A stretch of DNA of 64,000 bases from Clostridium_AD sp050717535 (GCF_050717535.1 NZ_JBOITM010000078.1:1-64000), one strand, 5' to 3'; counted from the stretch's first letter, positions 8,416-17,877 are shown. A program made the numbers and translations. The notes: a model not told the origin generated them from the letters alone.

Positions 8416-8802
8416 CAAATGATGATGGTATAGATTCGCTAGGATTACACGCTCTAGCTGAGTCACTATAGCAATTCCTTTTAATGAACAAAAATCCAAT
8501 GATTTTAAAACCATTGATTGGGAGATGGAAAAATACCATATTAGAAAAATGGTGGATAATATTATCAAATATGGAATGCCACAAAACGTACGTATATTGA
8601 ATGTTAACTTTCCGGAAGGTATTGATGAATCAACAGAAGTGAGATTGACGAAACAAGCCTATATGAATTATGGTGAATATTTGTATCCAGATAAACGTGA
8701 TTTCACGCAACAGCTCATGGGATACACACTGGAATAACAGAATTGCCAGAATCAAATACTTATTTTCATGGAGAAAAAGTTGAATTTGGTACAATTTGTT
8801 AA
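8370..8802 (+). pseudogene. surE-like pseudogene (internal deletion)
   Basis: Starts at TTG with MINEKTQKRK and the SurE 'ITNDDG' metal motif, but a stop follows after 33 codons (8469-8471). Coding resumes in another frame with 'IAIPFNEQ', then 'ILNVNFPEGIDESTEVRLTKQA', which parallels the C-terminal half of the intact gene at 10797. About 100 middle residues, including 'SGIN', are missing. A second frameshift near 8720 leads into a last segment ending 'VEFGTIC' at 8802. Not functional as a SurE nucleotidase. Confidence 0.85.
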
Positions 8803-9051
8803 TTGGTACTTGAGAATAAATCTCTAGAATTGATTGAAGAAGTTATTAAATTTTGTTTAAGCATAGGATTGCCGATTACTTTAGCAGAAATAGGAATAGA
8901 GGATTTAGATGAAAAAATAAGTATAATTGCTAAGAATTCATTAGATCAAATATTGTCAGAGCCATCCTTTCTATATGAATCGATGTTGTTTGATGCAATA
9001 AAGATGGCAAATGCATTAGGAAAAAAGTACAAAAGTGAAGTGACTCCATAA
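8803..9051 (+). pseudogene. Glycerol dehydrogenase C-terminal remnant
   Basis: 82 codons reading 'LIEEVIKFCLSIGLPITLAE' and ending 'DAIKMANALGKKYKSE', which matches the last part of GldA-type iron/zinc alcohol dehydrogenases (full length about 365 residues). The NAD- and metal-binding parts are absent and the preceding DNA belongs to the surE pseudogene, so this is a tail left by deletion. A TTG at 8803 could start translation but has no good ribosome binding site. Confidence 0.75.
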
Positions 9052-9108
9052 TAGGAGTTTGCTTTTTCATAGCAATAATACTGTTGAAATAATTTATGGG
9101 AGGTTATT

Positions 9109-10671
9109 ATGAAAAATAAATTAGGATTTAAAAGTATTAAACCTATTGTGTTTTTTCCAGCATTTATATTGCTTGTAATAGCTATTGTTTTAAATTTTGT
9201 TAATTATGATGCTTTTTTAAAGGTTACTACTATGGCTAAAAATTTTATGACAATTCAATGTGGATGGATATTTAGTTTAGCAGGAATAGCATGCGTTTTG
9301 GTTATTATTGCTGCTTATTTTTCGCCGCTAGCAAATGTTAAAGTTGGAGGACCTAATGCACAACCATTGCTTAATAAGAAGTCATGGTTTTCAGTAACTC
9401 TATGTACTACTATTGCAGCAGGTATCTTATTTTGGGGGACAGCTGAGCCAATTTGGCATTTGGCATATCCACCAACTTCTTTGGGGATTAAGCCAATGTC
9501 TCCTGAAGCAGCTAAATTTGCTATGGAAACCTTATTTCTTCATTGGACATTTGTTCCTTATGCAATTTATGCGGTTCCAACAATTGTATTTGCCTTTGCA
9601 TATTATAATATGAAAAGATCATTTAGCGTTGGATCAGAAATATCACCTATCCTTGGGAATCGTGATCAACATAAATTTGATACTATTATAGATGCAGTTA
9701 TTTTATTTTCAGTTGCAGCAGCTATTTCTGCATCATTTGGTACCGCAGTTATGAATATGGGCGGTGGAATTAATGCTTTATTTGGCTTTAATAATGGGAA
9801 AGGGCTATGGATAATCATAACATTATTTGGGACTATTGCATTTATAATTTCTTCAGGTACTGGTCTTTTTAAAGGAATTAAGATATTATCAGATATAAAT
9901 GTATACATATATTATATAATTATTGGGGCCATAATATTGCTTGGACCTACAGTATATATGTTTAGTCTAGGAACTGAGGCTTTTGGCGGATTTTTAACAA
10001 ATTTCTTTGGTAAAGCGTTATTTACAGGAGCAGCAGCATCAGATACATGGGCGAGTGGTTGGACAACATTTTATTGGTCCAATTGGATGGCTTGGGCACC
10101 AGTAACTGCAGTGTTTTTAGCTAGAATTTCCTATGGATACACAGTTAAAGAAGTAATTACTATGAATTTTATAATTCCTAGTGTATTCAGTGCAATTTGG
10201 ATGACAGTTTTGGGAGGTACAGCAATTAATTTTCAAATGACAGGTAAGGTAGATATACTTAAGATTATGAATGAACAAGGATCTGCTGCAGCAGGGTATG
10301 CTGTGCTAGATAATTTACCATTTTCAAAACTATTAATAGCAATTTATTTAATAGCAGTATTTATTTCTTTTATAACAGCCACAGATTCAACTACAAATGC
10401 AATGGCAAGTATTTGTACAAGTGGAATTACAGATGGAAAACAAGAAGCACCTTTATCTATTAAAGTAATATGGGGAGTAATAGTTGGTGCTGTGTCTTTA
10501 ATTTTTATATCAACATTGGGTATTGATGGTATTAAAATGCTTTCATACTTAGGCGGATTCCCAGCTCTGTTCTTAGGAATTATGAGTATAATTTCTTTAT
10601 CATATATTATGAAAAATCCAAGAAAATTTGATATTTATTCACAAAAGGATAAGAATAAGTTTGAAGACTAA
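9109..10671 (+). CDS. BCCT-family betaine/carnitine/choline transporter
   Basis: 520 residues with about twelve membrane segments. The BCCT signature is clear: 'GILFWGTAEPIWHLAYPP' (around 105-122), 'FLHWTFVPYAIYAVP' and 'WTTFYWSNWMAWAPV'. These secondary transporters move quaternary ammonium compounds or related substrates, coupled to Na+ or by exchange. GGAGG precedes the ATG. It sits between the two copies of the surE-leader repeat with no obvious metabolic partner genes, so osmolyte uptake and carnitine/choline exchange are both possible. Confidence 0.9.
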   Translation: MKNKLGFKSIKPIVFFPAFILLVIAIVLNFVNYDAFLKVTTMAKNFMTIQCGWIFSLAGIACVLVIIAAYFSPLANVKVGGPNAQPLLNKKSWFSVTLCTTIAAGILFWGTAEPIWHLAYPPTSLGIKPMSPEAAKFAMETLFLHWTFVPYAIYAVPTIVFAFAYYNMKRSFSVGSEISPILGNRDQHKFDTIIDAVILFSVAAAISASFGTAVMNMGGGINALFGFNNGKGLWIIITLFGTIAFIISSGTGLFKGIKILSDINVYIYYIIIGAIILLGPTVYMFSLGTEAFGGFLTNFFGKALFTGAAASDTWASGWTTFYWSNWMAWAPVTAVFLARISYGYTVKEVITMNFIIPSVFSAIWMTVLGGTAINFQMTGKVDILKIMNEQGSAAAGYAVLDNLPFSKLLIAIYLIAVFISFITATDSTTNAMASICTSGITDGKQEAPLSIKVIWGVIVGAVSLIFISTLGIDGIKMLSYLGGFPALFLGIMSIISLSYIMKNPRKFDIYSQKDKNKFED

Positions 10672-10715
10672 ATTAATGAATAAAATCGTCTTAGGGTAAT
10701 GAAAAACTAGAAAAA

Positions 10716-10771
10716 AATAATGAATGACTGACAAATATCCGTTTTGCTTATTTGACAGTGCATTCATTATT
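10716..10771 (+). terminator. Long imperfect hairpin before surE (terminator-like)
   Basis: AATAATGAATG(N)ACTGACAAAT pairs with the ATTTGACAGTGCATTCATTATT arm (outer 11 bp perfect, one bulge), followed by a short T-run and then the surE ribosome binding site. It occurs in both copies of the leader repeat. It could end the BCCT transcript or attenuate surE. Belongs to repeat copy 2 (10712-10842). Confidence 0.55.
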
Positions 10772-10796
10772 TTACATTAGATAAAGAGGTGTAAAT

Positions 10797-11615
10797 TTGA
10801 TAAATGAAAAGACCCAAAAAAGAAAACCTTTAATATTAATTACAAATGATGATGGTGTATACTCTCCAGGTTTATGTGCAGCTGTAGAAGCTGTGCAAGA
10901 CTTGGGGAATTTACTTATAGTTGCTCCAATATCTCAACAAACCAGTATGGGGCGATCATTTCCAAAGAGTAACGATGTTGGAATTATAGAAAAAGTCAAA
11001 ATAATGGTAAATGGATTTGAAATAGAAGCTTATGGTGTGCATGGTTCGCCAGCTCAAGCAGTATCTCATGGTGTATTAGAGTTAGCATACAAAAAACCGG
11101 ATTTATGTATCAGCGGTATAAACTATGGAGAAAATTTGGGGCTTTCTATTAGTTGTAGTGGAACTGTGGGAGCGGCTTATGAAGCAGATAGTTATAATAT
11201 ACCTTCTATTGCTGTTTCTAAAGAGGTGGATTTAAGGATACAGCATAATAGCGATTATAAGGAAATGGATTGGGAAGTTTCGAAAAAAACACTTAAGGAT
11301 ATAGCCACTGAAGTATTGAAAAATGGATTTTTGGATCAGGTTAGCATTTTAAATATTAATGTTCCAGAGGGAGCAACTGTAAATACAGATATTAGAATTA
11401 CAAAGCAAGCTAGAAGTAATTATTCAACGTTTAAAAAACCAGAAATAAGAGATTATAATATGAGCTATATATTGAAATCTCAATTGGATGTAGATATTGA
11501 TAAAATAGCTAAAAATAGTGATGTGTATGCAATTTACGTTGATAAAGTAATTTCTATTACACCTCTTACATGGAATTTGTCTGTAAACACAGATTGGAAA
11601 TATAAAAACACATAA
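10797..11615 (+). CDS. surE: SurE-like 5'/3'-nucleotidase
   Basis: 272 residues, normal SurE length. Metal ligands in 'LITNDDG' (Asp18, Asp19), the 'APISQQTSMG' loop, 'GVHGSPAQAVSHG', and 'PDLCISGINYGENLG' followed by 'SGTVGAAYEAD' are all present, so the active site looks intact. SurE is a metal-dependent phosphatase of nucleoside monophosphates with broad specificity. It starts at TTG 10797 behind AAAGAGGTG. The duplicated, broken copy at 8370 shares its leader. Placement near transport and catabolic genes could mean a role on phosphorylated metabolites, but this is a guess. Confidence 0.9.
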   Translation: MINEKTQKRKPLILITNDDGVYSPGLCAAVEAVQDLGNLLIVAPISQQTSMGRSFPKSNDVGIIEKVKIMVNGFEIEAYGVHGSPAQAVSHGVLELAYKKPDLCISGINYGENLGLSISCSGTVGAAYEADSYNIPSIAVSKEVDLRIQHNSDYKEMDWEVSKKTLKDIATEVLKNGFLDQVSILNINVPEGATVNTDIRITKQARSNYSTFKKPEIRDYNMSYILKSQLDVDIDKIAKNSDVYAIYVDKVISITPLTWNLSVNTDWKYKNT

Positions 11616-11730
11616 TCTAACAATAATAATTAAGTAAAGTAGAAATAATAATGGTTCTCAATCACTATTCTTCACTAGAATCTCGTAAAAATGAAAGTTG
11701 GTAAAGTGTAAATTCTACACTAACCGGCTT

Positions 11731-11829
11731 GCTTATTATGGATATCATAGCTCTAGATATTTTACAAAACTATTTAAGAGCATCACTGGTTTAACTCCTT
11801 CAGAGTATAAAAAAAGTCTTAAAATTTAA
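11731..11829 (+). pseudogene. AraC-type HTH C-terminal remnant
   Basis: A 32-codon reading frame ending with a stop gives 'GYHSSRYFTKLFKSITGLTP' and then 'SEYKKSLKI', the unmistakable last helix-turn-helix of AraC/XylS regulators. Everything upstream is missing. The rest of the gap 11616-11900 shows no other gene. Confidence 0.8.
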
Positions 11830-11853
11830 TGGAAGCCATTATGGCTTCCATTA
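11827..11853. terminator. Hairpin terminator after the AraC remnant
   Basis: TAATGGAAGCC (11827-11837), a 5-base loop and GGCTTCCATTA (11843-11853): an 11-bp perfect stem followed by AAAAATTG. It lies between convergent remnants and may act on both strands. Confidence 0.65.
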
Positions 11854-11900
11854 AAAATTGTTATATATCAGCAGCATTCTTAAAAATACCCTTAATATTA

Positions 11901-12570
11901 TTAAATTTTAAATACAGCAACTACATCTTTCAATTTATCTGAACTTTCTTTAAGCATTATTGATTGCTCTGCAATCTCTCCTGATTTATTTTTCACCTCT
12001 AAGACTCTATTTACTATATCTGTAGTTCCTCCGGCGCCCTCACTTGATGCCTGAGCCACTCCTTCAATTGTACTAAACACATCTTTCATGGAGGCTAATA
12101 ATTCTTCTGATGTTGCACTAAACTCTGTTACAAGACTATCAACAAAATCCGCATCCTCACTATATTTATCAGCTACCTCAAGCATAGCTTTATAGTCATT
12201 TTCCACATCAGTAGACATAAACTCCAATAATGCATTAGAACTATTTGATAAATCTTCTACAGATTCTGTTACCTTTCCAGTTATTTTTTGAATTTGTACG
12301 GCTGTGTCCTTTGATTGTTCCGCAAGTTTCCTAACTTATTCTGCAACAACGGCAAATCCTCTGCCTTGTTCTCCTGCTCTAGCCGCTTCAATAGCTGCGT
12401 TTAGTGCAAGTAAATTTGTTTGTGCAGTAATCTGCATTATTGACTCTAAAAGCAAGTCTATTTGTTTTACTACTTTTGAATTTTCAATTGCTTTTTCTAA
12501 TTTAGATTTTGTAACTGTGAAAATTTCAAATGCTCTTTTCTGTCTACCCGCACTTCATTCTTCAAAGCAA
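11901..12570 (-). pseudogene. Methyl-accepting chemotaxis protein remnant
   Basis: Minus-strand frame gives the MCP signalling hairpin 'QTNLLALNAAIEAARAGEQG' and 'RGFAVVAE', then a TAA in place of the usual GAA codon, then 'VRKLAEQSKDTAVQIQKITG' and a C-terminal coiled coil ending 'LKDVVAVFKI'. Ligand-binding, membrane and HAMP parts are missing and the upstream frame is broken near 12550. So it is a truncated gene with a nonsense mutation in the most conserved region; an ATG-started 108-residue C-terminal piece (11901-12227) remains open. Confidence 0.85.
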
Positions 12571-12739
12571 AAACTGTTATTAAAAACTATTTATAGAGAA
12601 TGTACTAGGATGGCGGTATTTTTATGTAGCATTTCAAATACTATTATCTTTCAGTTAATCCACTCTTTATTTTTTTTTTTGTGTTAAATATTATATATCC
12701 TTAGATAAACTTAAAAAAGGTACAAAAACAACCACTTTA

Positions 12740-12755
12740 TGGTACAAATATTGCT
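12740..12755 (+). promoter_or_regulatory. Possible sigma-54 promoter of the LevR-like gene
   Basis: TGGTAC-AAATA-TTGCT has the GG-N10-GC spacing of -24/-12 promoters (GG 12741-12742, GC 12753-12754), with one mismatch in the -24 box. It ends about 24 bases upstream of the GTG start, which suggests autoactivation. No good sigma-A -35 box is visible. Confidence 0.45.
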
Positions 12756-12778
12756 ACAATAAATATGAGGTGATTTTA

Positions 12779-14968
12779 GTGAGTATTATTTCAATAGATA
12801 AGATTAATGAGGTTTTAGAAAGGGAAGATAAGAAAAACCCTTTTTCAGATGAAAAAATAGCAAGTATTATAGGAACAAATCGTGAAAAAGTAACAGAAAT
12901 CAGACTTAAAAACAATATTCAAGACTCAAGAGAAAGAAGAAAGCAATTTATTTTGGTGGATGGTGAAAAAATAATCAAGGCAGACATAGAAGTATCAGAT
13001 AGAAGTTTTACTAAGCAACTTAATGAAATGGGATATAAGCTGTCCAGATATGTGGCATCAAAAATAAAGCAGGAGCTAATAGATAAAATCAAAATAGTTT
13101 CTAATTGTAAAATTGAAAATAATGGAAATAAAAATTCAAGTATTAATGAAAAGGAAAATAGTTTTGAAAAAGATGAACTAATATCACCAAAAGAAAAATA
13201 CTCTTTTGATGATATTATCGGAAGCAAAGGAAGTTTAAAAGTTCAAATAAGTCAAGCGAAGGCAGCTATATTATACCCTCCCAATGGCCTTCATACACTG
13301 GTCCTTGGTCCTTCAGGAGTTGGGAAAAGTCATATTGTAGGAGAGATGTACAAATTTGCTGCTAAATCAGGAAATTTTAAGAAAGATGCACCTTTCATAG
13401 TTTTTAATTGTGCAGATTATGCAGATAATCCACAATTGCTTTTATCTCAACTTTTTGGTCACGTTAAAGGGGCCTTTACTGGAGCAGATTCTGCAAAGCA
13501 AGGGTTAGTAGAAAAAGCAGATGGTGGAATATTGTTTATAGATGAAGTACACCGACTTCCAAGTAAAGGGCAAGAAATACTTTTTTATCTTTTAGATAAG
13601 GGAATGTATAGAAGACTTGGAGAAACGGAGAGTAATAGAAAGGCAAACATAATGTTGATAGGGGCTACAACTGAGGATCCGGCATCATATCTTTTACTTA
13701 CATTTAGAAGAAGAATACCCATGGTAATTGAGATACCGGCTATTAATGAGAGACCATTTTCAGAAAGGTATGAAATAATAAAAGAATTTTATTTAGATGA
13801 GAGTTTTAGAATTGGTAAAACAATTGAAATAGATCCAGAAGCAATAAGAGCATTGATGTTATATGATTGCCCAGGTAACATTGGTCAATTGAGAAGTGAT
13901 ATACAAGTGGCATGCGCGCGAGGATTTTTAACTTCAAGGATTAATAGAGATACAACTATTCAAATAGGTGTATGTGATTTACCGAATTATGTAAGAAATG
14001 GACTGTTTATAGTCGATAAAAAAGAAGAAGATGCAGATAGATTTTTAAATTATAGTCTAATTGTAAATCCTAATAGGTCGGTGGTATCTACGGATAGGGA
14101 TGATAGATATGTGTTTACAGATAAGATTTATCAATTTATAGAGGAAAGATTTAACGACCTTGAAAAGAAAGGCCTAACACAAGAGGAAATAAATAATATT
14201 ATTGGTAAACAGGTAGAAGTGGAGATTAAAAGATCGGCTAAAGATGTCAACTCTTGTACTAGCATATCTAAAATAAATCTTAAAGAAATTGTTGGAGAAA
14301 AAATATTAGCAGCAACTTATAGTGCTATTGAAATAGCAAAAGACAGTCTAAATAACTTACATGAAAATTTATACTATTCTTTAGCTATTCATTTAAGCGC
14401 CACCTATGAAAGGTTAAAAAGTGGCAAAATGATTATTAATCCGCAATTAAAAACTGTGATTCGTGAATATCCACTGGAATATAAAATTGCAAAGGTGATG
14501 TCTAAAAGTATAGAAGCAAAAGCTGATAATTTACTTAAGGATATAATAAACCAGGATATAATTATATGTGATTTAGAAGCAAAATCTAAAAGTGATGCCA
14601 TTGATGCACTAGTTGAATTATTAGAAATACAAGGTTATGTAGATAAAGAATTTATGCTTAGTGTTTATAAAAGAGAGACAATGGGGGCTACAGTTTTAAA
14701 GAATGGTATAGCTATACCACATGGAGAGGCAAGCCACGTAACAAAACCTGCCATAGCAATAGCAAAATTATCAAAATCCATAGATTGGGAAGGAAATAAT
14801 GAGGCAGATATAGTATTTATGATTGCTCTAAAAGAAGATTCGAAAATATATTTTAATGACTTATATAAGATTATTTCTAGTGAAGATGGGCGTAAGGCTA
14901 TAAGAACTGCAAAAACCTCTGAAGAAATTATGAATGCCATAGCAAAATTCACAATTGTAACCATGTAG
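12779..14968 (+). CDS. LevR-type sigma-54 activator with PRD and PTS IIA domain
   Basis: 729 residues from GTG 12779, seven bases after GAGGTG; an upstream GTG (12770) overlaps that site. Order: N-terminal HTH-like region (about 1-65), AAA+ sigma-54 activator domain (about 145-400) with Walker A 'GPSGVGKS' (about 176-184), intact 'GAFTGA' (about 231) and Walker B 'LFIDEV', then one PRD (about 465-590, His near 538 in 'AIHLSATYERLK'), and a C-terminal fructose/galactitol-type IIA domain (about 600-729) with 'IPHGE' His648. Such activators respond to PTS phosphorylation and drive sigma-54 promoters. A near-perfect -24/-12 site immediately follows the stop codon, so it surely controls the next operon. 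The classical LevR arrangement with mannose-type IIA and IIB is different. Confidence 0.92.
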   Translation: MSIISIDKINEVLEREDKKNPFSDEKIASIIGTNREKVTEIRLKNNIQDSRERRKQFILVDGEKIIKADIEVSDRSFTKQLNEMGYKLSRYVASKIKQELIDKIKIVSNCKIENNGNKNSSINEKENSFEKDELISPKEKYSFDDIIGSKGSLKVQISQAKAAILYPPNGLHTLVLGPSGVGKSHIVGEMYKFAAKSGNFKKDAPFIVFNCADYADNPQLLLSQLFGHVKGAFTGADSAKQGLVEKADGGILFIDEVHRLPSKGQEILFYLLDKGMYRRLGETESNRKANIMLIGATTEDPASYLLLTFRRRIPMVIEIPAINERPFSERYEIIKEFYLDESFRIGKTIEIDPEAIRALMLYDCPGNIGQLRSDIQVACARGFLTSRINRDTTIQIGVCDLPNYVRNGLFIVDKKEEDADRFLNYSLIVNPNRSVVSTDRDDRYVFTDKIYQFIEERFNDLEKKGLTQEEINNIIGKQVEVEIKRSAKDVNSCTSISKINLKEIVGEKILAATYSAIEIAKDSLNNLHENLYYSLAIHLSATYERLKSGKMIINPQLKTVIREYPLEYKIAKVMSKSIEAKADNLLKDIINQDIIICDLEAKSKSDAIDALVELLEIQGYVDKEFMLSVYKRETMGATVLKNGIAIPHGEASHVTKPAIAIAKLSKSIDWEGNNEADIVFMIALKEDSKIYFNDLYKIISSEDGRKAIRTAKTSEEIMNAIAKFTIVTM

Positions 14969-14986
14969 TTGGCATGACACTTGCTT
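14969..14986 (+). promoter_or_regulatory. Sigma-54 (-24/-12) promoter of the PTS-galactonate operon
   Basis: TTGGCATGACACTTGCTT: -24 GG at 14971-14972, exactly ten bases, -12 GC at 14983-14984. It lies immediately after the activator's stop codon and about 28 bases before the aldolase start. Confidence 0.9.
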
Positions 14987-15013
14987 ATATAATAATAAGA
15001 AGAGGTGACTTAG

Positions 15014-15640
15014 ATGAATGTTGATATTAAAGATTTTCCAAAAATTACAGTCATATTAAGAGGTTATGATTATAAGCAAACTAGAAATATTGTTGAAATA
15101 TTGAGTAACAGTAGAATAAAATCAGTAGAAATAGCTTTGAAAGATTCTAATGCAAAAGATATATTAAAAAAAATCGTAGATGAGTTTGGAGATAAAATAC
15201 TCATTGGTGCTGGCACAATTTTAACTAAGGAGGATTTGATAGATGTAATAAATATTGGTGTAAAATTTGTATTATCTCCAATAATGTTTTCAGAGGAGCA
15301 ACTGCAAATTTGCAAAAAAAATAAGGTTATTAGTGTCCCTGGTGCTTTTACTCCATCAGAAATTTATAAAAGCTTTAAAAATGGAGCGGGTATTGTAAAA
15401 GTATTTCCTGCAAACACTGTAGCTCCAAAATATTTTAAAGATATTAAGGCTCCACTGGGAGAGTTAAAACTTATGGCAGTGGGAGGTGTAAATGCAAAAA
15501 ATGCATTAGAATACTTAGCTAATGGAGCAGATTTTTTAGGTATAGGCTCAGGAATTTTTAGTAAGGAAGATGTACTTAAAGGAAATTATGAAAATATAAA
15601 AAAAAGTATAGAAAGTTTTGAAGCTGTACTTTATAAATAA
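15014..15640 (+). CDS. KDPG/KDPGal-type class I aldolase
   Basis: 208 residues, (beta/alpha)8 fold of the Eda/DgoA family. 'VEIAL' supplies the catalytic Glu39, 'GAGTIL' and 'PGAFTPSE' are phosphate/substrate loops, and Lys129 in 'VKVFPA' is the Schiff-base lysine. It cleaves 2-keto-3-deoxy-6-phosphosugar acids to pyruvate and glyceraldehyde-3-phosphate. In an operon with a galactonate dehydratase, 2-keto-3-deoxy-6-phosphogalactonate is the most likely substrate. GAGGTG precedes the ATG. First gene under the sigma-54 promoter. Confidence 0.9.
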   Translation: MNVDIKDFPKITVILRGYDYKQTRNIVEILSNSRIKSVEIALKDSNAKDILKKIVDEFGDKILIGAGTILTKEDLIDVINIGVKFVLSPIMFSEEQLQICKKNKVISVPGAFTPSEIYKSFKNGAGIVKVFPANTVAPKYFKDIKAPLGELKLMAVGGVNAKNALEYLANGADFLGIGSGIFSKEDVLKGNYENIKKSIESFEAVLYK

Positions 15641-15661
15641 TTAGAAAATAGGAGGTTTGCT

Positions 15662-16123
15662 ATGTCAATATTTTTCGGTGAAGATTTGATATATAGAGAT
15701 TTAGAATTTGATTCTAGTAAAGGGTTACTTGAATTCCTTGCAGACTCTCTATATAAAGAAGGTTTTGTAAAAGAAGGTTTTAAAGATGCAATAATGAAAA
15801 GAGAGGAAGAATATCCAACAGCGATTCCTGCAGAAGGACTTAAAATTGCGATACCACATGCTGATCACAAATTAGTTAAAAAGGCTGCAATAGCTATTGG
15901 AATATTAAAAAATACCATAGATTTTCATTCTATGGAAGAACCGGAGAATATTATACCGGTAAACATAGTTATAATGCTTGCATTAGATGAACCGCATGGA
16001 CATATAGAAATGCTACAAAAGGTAGTAACACTAATAAAAAACCAGGAAGCAAAACAGGCAATTTTAAAGGCAAGTAGCAAAGAGGAAATATATAAAATAT
16101 TGGAACCTATTTTATTACAGTAA
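15662..16123 (+). CDS. PTS IIA component (fructose/galactitol type)
   Basis: 153 residues, a single PTS_EIIA_2 domain. The phosphoryl-accepting histidine is His66 in 'KIAIPHADH'. It takes phosphate from HPr and passes it to the IIB cysteine. Followed by separate IIB and IIC genes, the GatA-GatB-GatC arrangement. AGGAGG precedes the ATG. The activator encoded upstream carries a homologous IIA domain, so the two may compete for or exchange phosphate. Confidence 0.92.
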   Translation: MSIFFGEDLIYRDLEFDSSKGLLEFLADSLYKEGFVKEGFKDAIMKREEEYPTAIPAEGLKIAIPHADHKLVKKAAIAIGILKNTIDFHSMEEPENIIPVNIVIMLALDEPHGHIEMLQKVVTLIKNQEAKQAILKASSKEEIYKILEPILLQ

Positions 16124-16150
16124 TTTTAAAATTTAGAGGAGGTTATTATC

Positions 16151-16435
16151 ATGAAAAGAATATTAGTAGCTTGTGGAAACGGAATAGCAACATCAACGGT
16201 GGTAGCAATAAAAATAAGGGAAGCTTGTGAAAGCGAGAACATTAAGGTTTATGTGGATCAATGTAAATTAATGGAATTGGATTCTAGGGCAAATGATTTT
16301 GATTTTGTAGTAACTACAGGAAAAATACAAAATAGTGAAAAAATTAGTGTGCCAATTGTAGGAGCTATGTCAATGCTAACTGGTATAGGAGAAGAAGAGA
16401 CAATAGAAAAAATTATTAATTTGTGCAAAAATTAA
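16151..16435 (+). CDS. PTS IIB component (galactitol type)
   Basis: 94 residues. 'ILVACGNGIATSTVV' places the phosphocysteine at Cys8 in the P-loop-like active site of GatB-family IIB proteins. Cytosolic; relays phosphate from IIA to the substrate during transport by IIC. AGAGGAGG precedes the ATG. Confidence 0.92.
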   Translation: MKRILVACGNGIATSTVVAIKIREACESENIKVYVDQCKLMELDSRANDFDFVVTTGKIQNSEKISVPIVGAMSMLTGIGEEETIEKIINLCKN

Positions 16436-16473
16436 TTAATTTTATTCTTTAGAATTTAAGAGGGGGTCTACAA

Positions 16474-17847
16474 ATGATATTTTATAAAATTTTTCATATT
16501 CTTTTAGATGCAGGTCCAACCGTTATGTTACCGTTTATGATATTTTTCATAGGTTTAATATTTAAATTAAAACCAGCGAAGGCTTTTAAATCAGGTTTAA
16601 CAATTGGTATCGGATTTGCTGGTATTAAAATGGTTATTGCTTTATTATCTTCAAATTTAGGACCAGCCGCTCAGCAAATGGTAAAAAACTTTGGTATCCA
16701 TTTAGATGTGCTTGATGTAGGCTGGGGAGCTATAGCTGCTATTACATGGGGTTCACCAATTATTGCAATATTGATATTTGGAATATTAGCTATAAACATT
16801 GTATTGTTGATTCTAAAGAAGACTGAAACATTGGATGTAGATATATGGAATTATCATCATCTTGCAATTGTAGGTGTACTCACATACTTTACTACTAAGA
16901 GTGTAGTACTTGGGGTGTTAGCTACACTAACTACTGCGGTAGTTACATTTAAATTATCTGATTGGTCAGCGCCACTCGTTGAGAAGTATTTTGAACTGGA
17001 CGGAGTTTCGCTTCCAACACTATCTGCAGTTTCTTCTTTGATTATTGCAGTACCATTAAATTGGTTGATGGATAGAATACCATTTATAAATAAGATTCAT
17101 ATAGATATGAAATCAGCAAAGAAATATTTGGGATTATTTGGAGAACCAATGATGATGGGACTTATACTAGGTGGAGGTATGGGGCTACTTGCTAAATATG
17201 ATATAACTAAAATATTGACTTTGGCTGTAAACATGGCTGCAGTTATGCTTTTATTACCTAAAATGACCGCATTATTTATGGAAGGGTTAATGCCAATTTC
17301 TGAAGCTGCAAAGAAAATGACTAAAGAAAAGTTCAAGGGCAGAAAGTTCTTGATTGGAATAGATGCAGCTGTAGTAGTAGGAAATGCTGAAGTAATGACT
17401 ACAGGACTTATATTAATACCATTAACTATTGGTCTTGCATTTATACTACCTGGAAATCATATGCTTCCATTTGCCGACTTAGCTGTTGTACCATTTAGAA
17501 TAGCATTAGTAGTTGCTTTAACTGGAGGAAATTTATTTAGAAGTTTAGTTATAGGTATCGCAGTAATGTCTGCAATATTACTTGCAGGAACTAATACATC
17601 ACAAGCACTTACAGGACTTGCAAGTAGTAGCGGTATCAATTTATCTATGGCCGCTGGTGCATTAATTTCTACTTTCGCAGGAACAAGTTTAACTGTAAGT
17701 TTTATAATCTATGAAGTTTTTATAGGAAATTTGCTAATTACAGTACCACTCTTCATAATTGGGTTTGCTGCTATATGGATTTACATGGACAAAAAAGAAA
17801 AGAAAATGAAATCAGTGCCTTTAGAAGAAGGGGCTACACTTAATTAA
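16474..17847 (+). CDS. PTS IIC component (galactitol family permease)
   Basis: 457 residues, multispanning membrane protein of the GatC/EIIC-GAT family. Typical segments include 'ILLDAGPTVMLPFMIFFIGL' at the N-terminus and 'NAEVMTTGLILIPLTIGLAF' in the second half. The family moves galactitol, and some members move other linear polyols or sugar acids. With a galactonate-dehydratase homologue and an aldolase in the same operon, an aldonic acid is the probable substrate. AGAGGGGG precedes the ATG. Confidence 0.9.
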   Translation: MIFYKIFHILLDAGPTVMLPFMIFFIGLIFKLKPAKAFKSGLTIGIGFAGIKMVIALLSSNLGPAAQQMVKNFGIHLDVLDVGWGAIAAITWGSPIIAILIFGILAINIVLLILKKTETLDVDIWNYHHLAIVGVLTYFTTKSVVLGVLATLTTAVVTFKLSDWSAPLVEKYFELDGVSLPTLSAVSSLIIAVPLNWLMDRIPFINKIHIDMKSAKKYLGLFGEPMMMGLILGGGMGLLAKYDITKILTLAVNMAAVMLLLPKMTALFMEGLMPISEAAKKMTKEKFKGRKFLIGIDAAVVVGNAEVMTTGLILIPLTIGLAFILPGNHMLPFADLAVVPFRIALVVALTGGNLFRSLVIGIAVMSAILLAGTNTSQALTGLASSSGINLSMAAGALISTFAGTSLTVSFIIYEVFIGNLLITVPLFIIGFAAIWIYMDKKEKKMKSVPLEEGATLN

Positions 17848-17877
17848 AATTCCAGAAATTGAAAAGGAGATAATCTT

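Noticed and set aside
12304..12687. Plus-strand 127-codon open frame over the chemotaxis remnant
   Set aside because: The antisense strand reads conserved MCP sequence; the plus-strand product is low-complexity and has no ribosome binding site.
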